From positions 1 to 7,616 of the forward strand of contig CAZUGK010000169.1 in assembly GCA_964619815.1 (NCBI GenBank): a stretch of 7,616 nt of DNA, in the 5' to 3' direction. This DNA comes from BRH-c25 sp964619815. GTDB taxonomy: Bacteria > Bacillota > Clostridia > Lutisporales > Lutisporaceae. Shown here one piece after another: positions 4,626 through 7,616 of the stretch (position 1 is the stretch's first letter; each line of letters starts with the position of its first letter). The position numbers were made by a program, and so were the translations under genes. A model generated the notes under the pieces. That model was not told the DNA's origin. It did no database searches and saw only the letters and a program-made list of their open reading frames with translations.

Positions 4626-7451
4626 TTACTGATTATTCTGCGCCGGTGGTGCTTCGGGATTCGAAGTTCCTCCAACCTGTATGTTAAGCCTTCTCAGGAT
4701 ATCCTCCAGCTCCGACAGCCTGCTTCCGTATTCTGACCAGTTGCCGGCTTTCTGTGCTTCCTGGGCGGCGGCAAATACATCATTTGCCCTTCTTATAAGC
4801 TCTCCTACTGTTGCCGCCGGAGTTCCAACGGGTACAGGAGCAGGTACCGGCTCTTCCTGTACAATTTCATTTGCAGGGAATATTCTTGCTAGGGCCCTAT
4901 CCAGCGTATCTTCCATAACTACCTGGTTTTTGAAGTATACAATTACTTTCTTTTGCTCCGGAAGTGCATTTGCGTTTAATGCCTTTACATATATAGGCTC
5001 CGCATAAAGTATTGACTCTTCAATAGGTATAGTAAGCATATTTCCTCTAATAACCTGCGAATTCCCGCCTGTTGCAAGCAGATTCAGCTGAGGACCTATT
5101 ACGGTATCCTGACTTACTATTCCCTCTACCTGCATGGGGCCTTCTATTATTTTACCTGATGGAAAACTATAAAGTATCATCTGTCCATAGCTGTCCCCGT
5201 CATTTTTTACCGCAAGCCAGGATATCATATTTGTCTTTCCTTGCGGAGTATACGGAACCATCAGCAGAAACTCTTCCTCTTTGCTGCCCGGAAGCCTCAT
5301 TATGAGGTACGAAGATTCTACTGTTTCTGCATTTGCTTGTTCTGTGCTTGCCCCATAAATCTGTGTCGATACATCCCAAACGTCACTTTTGTTATAAAAT
5401 TCCCTTGCACTCTTCATGTGATATTTTTTATATATATCCGACTGTATGTCAAACAGCATCTGAGGATACCTTATATGGGCCCTCAGGCCTTCAGGCATCT
5501 CACTCAGCGGTTTGAACAGTGTAGTGAATATGTTGGAATAAGTCATTATTAACGGATCGCTCACATCCGAGATATAGAATTCTGTTGTGCCGTTATAAGC
5601 ATCTATTACTACTTTAACTGAATTGCGTATATAATTTGTTGAGGTCTGGCTGTTTATAGGCTCTGAATAAGGATATCTGTTGCTTACTGTATATGCATCT
5701 ATTATCCAGTACAGCTTTCCATTATTGACAGCAATATAAGGGTCTTCATCATATACAAGGAAGGGAGCAATTTTATCTACTCTTTTGGTTATCTCCCTGT
5801 TTGTCAGTATTCTGCTGTTTGAATTTATATCCTGAGATAAAAGAAAGTTAATCTTTCCCTCTCTTACCGCAAAAAGTACCCTGTTCAGCATATTGAGCTT
5901 TATACCGCCTGTTCCGCTGTATTCTGTCTCGATATTTGCATTGGTTGCAGGGTAATCGAATTCCTTTTCCCTTGTATTTACAATGACGGGATCCTTAGTC
6001 AGCTCTCCGAAATATATCTGGGGGGTATCCACTTTTATATCAACCTCTGATACAACAGGCATGTCTCTGATGAACAACCTGGGCTGGCCGGAAGTAGTGA
6101 CTTCATTTACAGGTGACATTGCAATACCATATCCGTGGGTATATTTGAGATATTTATTTATCCAGGAAGCACCTTGAGCCTCTGCCTGCTTTGGTATATT
6201 TGCCGACTGCAGCTCCCTTGCGGATATGAACACATGCCGGTATACACCATTAATCATATACCTGTCTATGTCCATGTCATTGAACTGATAGTAACTCTTC
6301 AGGCCTTGAATTTGATTGTATATATCCTTAGCCGGCCTATAGTCATTAATCGGTATGTTTTTTATTGTGACTTCGTTATTTTCAATATCTTCTCTTGTAA
6401 GATCCTGGTTCACAGGAAACTCCTTTTCCTGAACCTTATCAAGATTGTACGCATAGTTGGTATAATTAATATTATTCTGTAAGTATTTTTCCTCCTTGAC
6501 TATTTCATTGGGATCTACAATTATATTCTGCACTGCTCCCGATACAATTCCCGAAACTATCATAGCCACAATCAGAAGCAGCGGGCCGAAAGCAGCCAGC
6601 TTAACATTATTCTTGTTCCTTGATAATATCAGCAGTACACCTGTTAGCACACAGATGCCCATGTATATGTAGTATGAAGGAAGAGTTATATTAACATCCG
6701 TATAACTGGCGCCATACGCCACACCTCTTGCAGAGTAAAGCAGGTCAAAGGTTCTCAGGTAGAAGCCGAAGGCCAGAAGCAGGAAGAACAGTCCGCCAAG
6801 AAACATAAGCTGTTTTGAAGCAGCCCCAAGTATGTTCCTGTATATATCCTTTGGATTGCTCATAGGCCTCACATTCATGTCGTAATGCCCATTGGCAACC
6901 TTTGTGGTAAAGAAGTTGTACAAATTGAAAATGATAGTAATAGCAGCAATTGCAAAAATAAGTACCATCAGGAAATTATACAGCTTGTTAAGGAAAGGAA
7001 GTGAGAATACATAGTATCCGATATCCTTTCCAAATACGGGATCTTGTATTTCAAAAGAAGTTTTATTGATATATATCAGAAAATCATACCATATATCCAC
7101 TACAAACACCAATGAAAGAAGAAAAGATAAGCCCAGGGAAGCAAAAATAAAAATCTTGTTCCTTACCTTCTTTTCAGCATTTGACAGTATCACCCCACTG
7201 CGCTTTATCGAATGCGCATTTATTGAATTAAGATATAAGTTAAACAAAGTAAAAAGTATTATAAGAGCCGGAATAAAAAACTTTAATTGAGTAACAAGCT
7301 TTTTAAAAAACACCTCTTCATAGCCAAGCTCTATAAACCACTGATAATCAATAAGATATACTGCTATATTACTAAAAAACGCTATTACCAGCACTAAAAC
7401 AGCCAGCAATACTGTTATTCCCTTGGTTCTGATGCTGCCAAATCCTTTCAA
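4626..7451 (-). CDS. UPF0182 family membrane protein
   Basis: A 941-residue protein of the UPF0182 (COG1615) family, whose function is not established. Seven hydrophobic helices lie at about residues 12-34, 54-75, 98-119, 153-178, 212-232, 260-277 and 284-308. About 630 residues follow that, given a cytoplasmic N-terminus, would face outside. Family-typical stretches include IVDPNEIVKEEKYLQNNI (311-328), an RPAKDIYNQIQGLKSYY region, GYGIAMSPVNEV, and KIAPFLVYDEDPYIAV. The C-terminus has a Pro/Ala/Val-rich linker (EEPVPAPVPVGTPAA), then a short helical segment (RRANDVFAAAQEAQKAGNW to LEDILRRL) and a Gln/Asn/Pro-rich end; many family members share this tail. The start is TTG at 7451, with AGGAGGGG (7457-7464) five bases upstream and no nearby in-frame ATG. 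It is probably monocistronic: a terminator and promoter lie just upstream and a strong terminator just downstream. Codon use and length are normal for the family. Confidence 0.93.
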   Translation of the reverse strand: MKGFGSIRTKGITVLLAVLVLVIAFFSNIAVYLIDYQWFIELGYEEVFFKKLVTQLKFFIPALIILFTLFNLYLNSINAHSIKRSGVILSNAEKKVRNKIFIFASLGLSFLLSLVFVVDIWYDFLIYINKTSFEIQDPVFGKDIGYYVFSLPFLNKLYNFLMVLIFAIAAITIIFNLYNFFTTKVANGHYDMNVRPMSNPKDIYRNILGAASKQLMFLGGLFFLLLAFGFYLRTFDLLYSARGVAYGASYTDVNITLPSYYIYMGICVLTGVLLILSRNKNNVKLAAFGPLLLIVAMIVSGIVSGAVQNIIVDPNEIVKEEKYLQNNINYTNYAYNLDKVQEKEFPVNQDLTREDIENNEVTIKNIPINDYRPAKDIYNQIQGLKSYYQFNDMDIDRYMINGVYRHVFISARELQSANIPKQAEAQGASWINKYLKYTHGYGIAMSPVNEVTTSGQPRLFIRDMPVVSEVDIKVDTPQIYFGELTKDPVIVNTREKEFDYPATNANIETEYSGTGGIKLNMLNRVLFAVREGKINFLLSQDINSNSRILTNREITKRVDKIAPFLVYDEDPYIAVNNGKLYWIIDAYTVSNRYPYSEPINSQTSTNYIRNSVKVVIDAYNGTTEFYISDVSDPLIMTYSNIFTTLFKPLSEMPEGLRAHIRYPQMLFDIQSDIYKKYHMKSAREFYNKSDVWDVSTQIYGASTEQANAETVESSYLIMRLPGSKEEEFLLMVPYTPQGKTNMISWLAVKNDGDSYGQMILYSFPSGKIIEGPMQVEGIVSQDTVIGPQLNLLATGGNSQVIRGNMLTIPIEESILYAEPIYVKALNANALPEQKKVIVYFKNQVVMEDTLDRALARIFPANEIVQEEPVPAPVPVGTPAATVGELIRRANDVFAAAQEAQKAGNWSEYGSRLSELEDILRRLNIQVGGTSNPEAPPAQNNQ

Positions 7452-7485
7452 GATGACCCCTCCTAAGCATTTTGCATATAATTAA

Positions 7486-7514
7486 ATTATACAATCTATA
7501 ACCAAAATATTCAA
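7486..7514 (-). promoter_or_regulatory. Sigma-A-type promoter of the UPF0182 gene
   Basis: On the - strand TTGAAT (7509-7514, four of six) is followed after exactly 17 bases by a perfect TATAAT (7486-7491), giving a leader of about 28 bases. The -10 is one arm of a 15-base palindrome (TATAATT, one base, AATTATA; 7477-7491), which may be coincidence or an operator. Confidence 0.65.
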
Positions 7515-7520
7515 ACCGTT

Positions 7521-7551
7521 CAAAAGAAAAGCACAGGCGTATAACCTGCAC
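7521..7551 (-). terminator. Terminator of the gene at the right edge
   Basis: On the - strand GTGCAGG pairs with CCTGTGC (five Watson-Crick and two G-U pairs in RNA) around a seven-base loop, followed by TTTTCTTTTG. The stem begins at the last base of the stop codon of the edge gene. The UPF0182 promoter starts just beyond, so the two transcripts are separated. Confidence 0.7.
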
Positions 7552-7616
7552 TATAAGGCCGCAGCCATAATATCGGAAAGAGTCTTCACATAGTTGTAGG
7601 TTCCCGCATCAAACTC
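7551..7616 (-). CDS. C-terminal 21 codons of an unidentified gene
   Basis: The - strand is open from the window edge to a TAG at 7551-7553, encoding EFDAGTYNYVKTLSDIMAAA plus a final Leu. The frame looks genuine: it has a helical amphipathic end, is stopped right before a terminator, and runs in the same direction as the downstream genes. The fragment is too short to assign a family. Confidence 0.6.
   Translation of the reverse strand, partial: EFDAGTYNYVKTLSDIMAAAL

Noticed and set aside
4681..7290. + strand frames opposite the UPF0182 gene, including one of 115 residues at 6135-6482
   Set aside because: The - strand frame is intact over 941 codons with family-typical motifs; the opposite frames are shadows.
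1..7616. CRISPR array, tRNA, rRNA, transposase or phage integration site
   Set aside because: No regularly spaced repeats, cloverleaf-like segments, rRNA sequence, recombinase motifs or flanking direct repeats were seen on either strand.

Overview
The window is ordinary low-GC Firmicutes DNA. It has AT-rich intergenic stretches, strong GGAGG-type ribosome binding sites, one TTG start, sigma-A-like promoters with extended -10 elements, and hairpin-plus-T-tract terminators. A single RNase HIII gene, a UPF0182 membrane protein, a short CstA and a clostridial-type DJ-1 protein together suggest an anaerobic member of the Clostridia. A cluster III / Ruminiclostridium-Acetivibrio type organism would fit, but that placement is inference.

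Layout: only one gene lies on the + strand, the 3' end of a DAO-family FAD oxidoreductase at the left edge, closed by a clear terminator. Everything else is on the - strand. Read in the direction of transcription from the right edge, the order is: the last 21 codons of an unidentified gene and its terminator; a 941-residue UPF0182 membrane protein with its own promoter, a TTG start and a strong terminator; rnhC (RNase HIII) with an extended -10 promoter; a short GC-rich repeat-like element; a DJ-1/PfpI family gene; a 20-bp hairpin; then a promoter driving an unidentified 175-codon gene and cstA. No gene-free stretch exceeds 300 bases; the longest (2556-2830 and 4419-4625) are filled mainly by promoters, hairpins and terminators.

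The most informative regulatory observation is a perfect match to the CcpA catabolite-responsive element (cre) consensus just downstream of the promoter in front of the unknown gene and cstA. It suggests this pair is a catabolite-repressed transcription unit, which fits a transporter used when preferred carbon is exhausted. The unknown 175-residue protein would then be a candidate accessory factor of CstA-type uptake.

I see no CRISPR array, tRNA, rRNA, transposase, phage gene or defence system. Nothing here amounts to a clearly new multi-gene system. The best leads are the unknown gene coupled to cstA, the cstA leader structure, and the GC-rich repeat.
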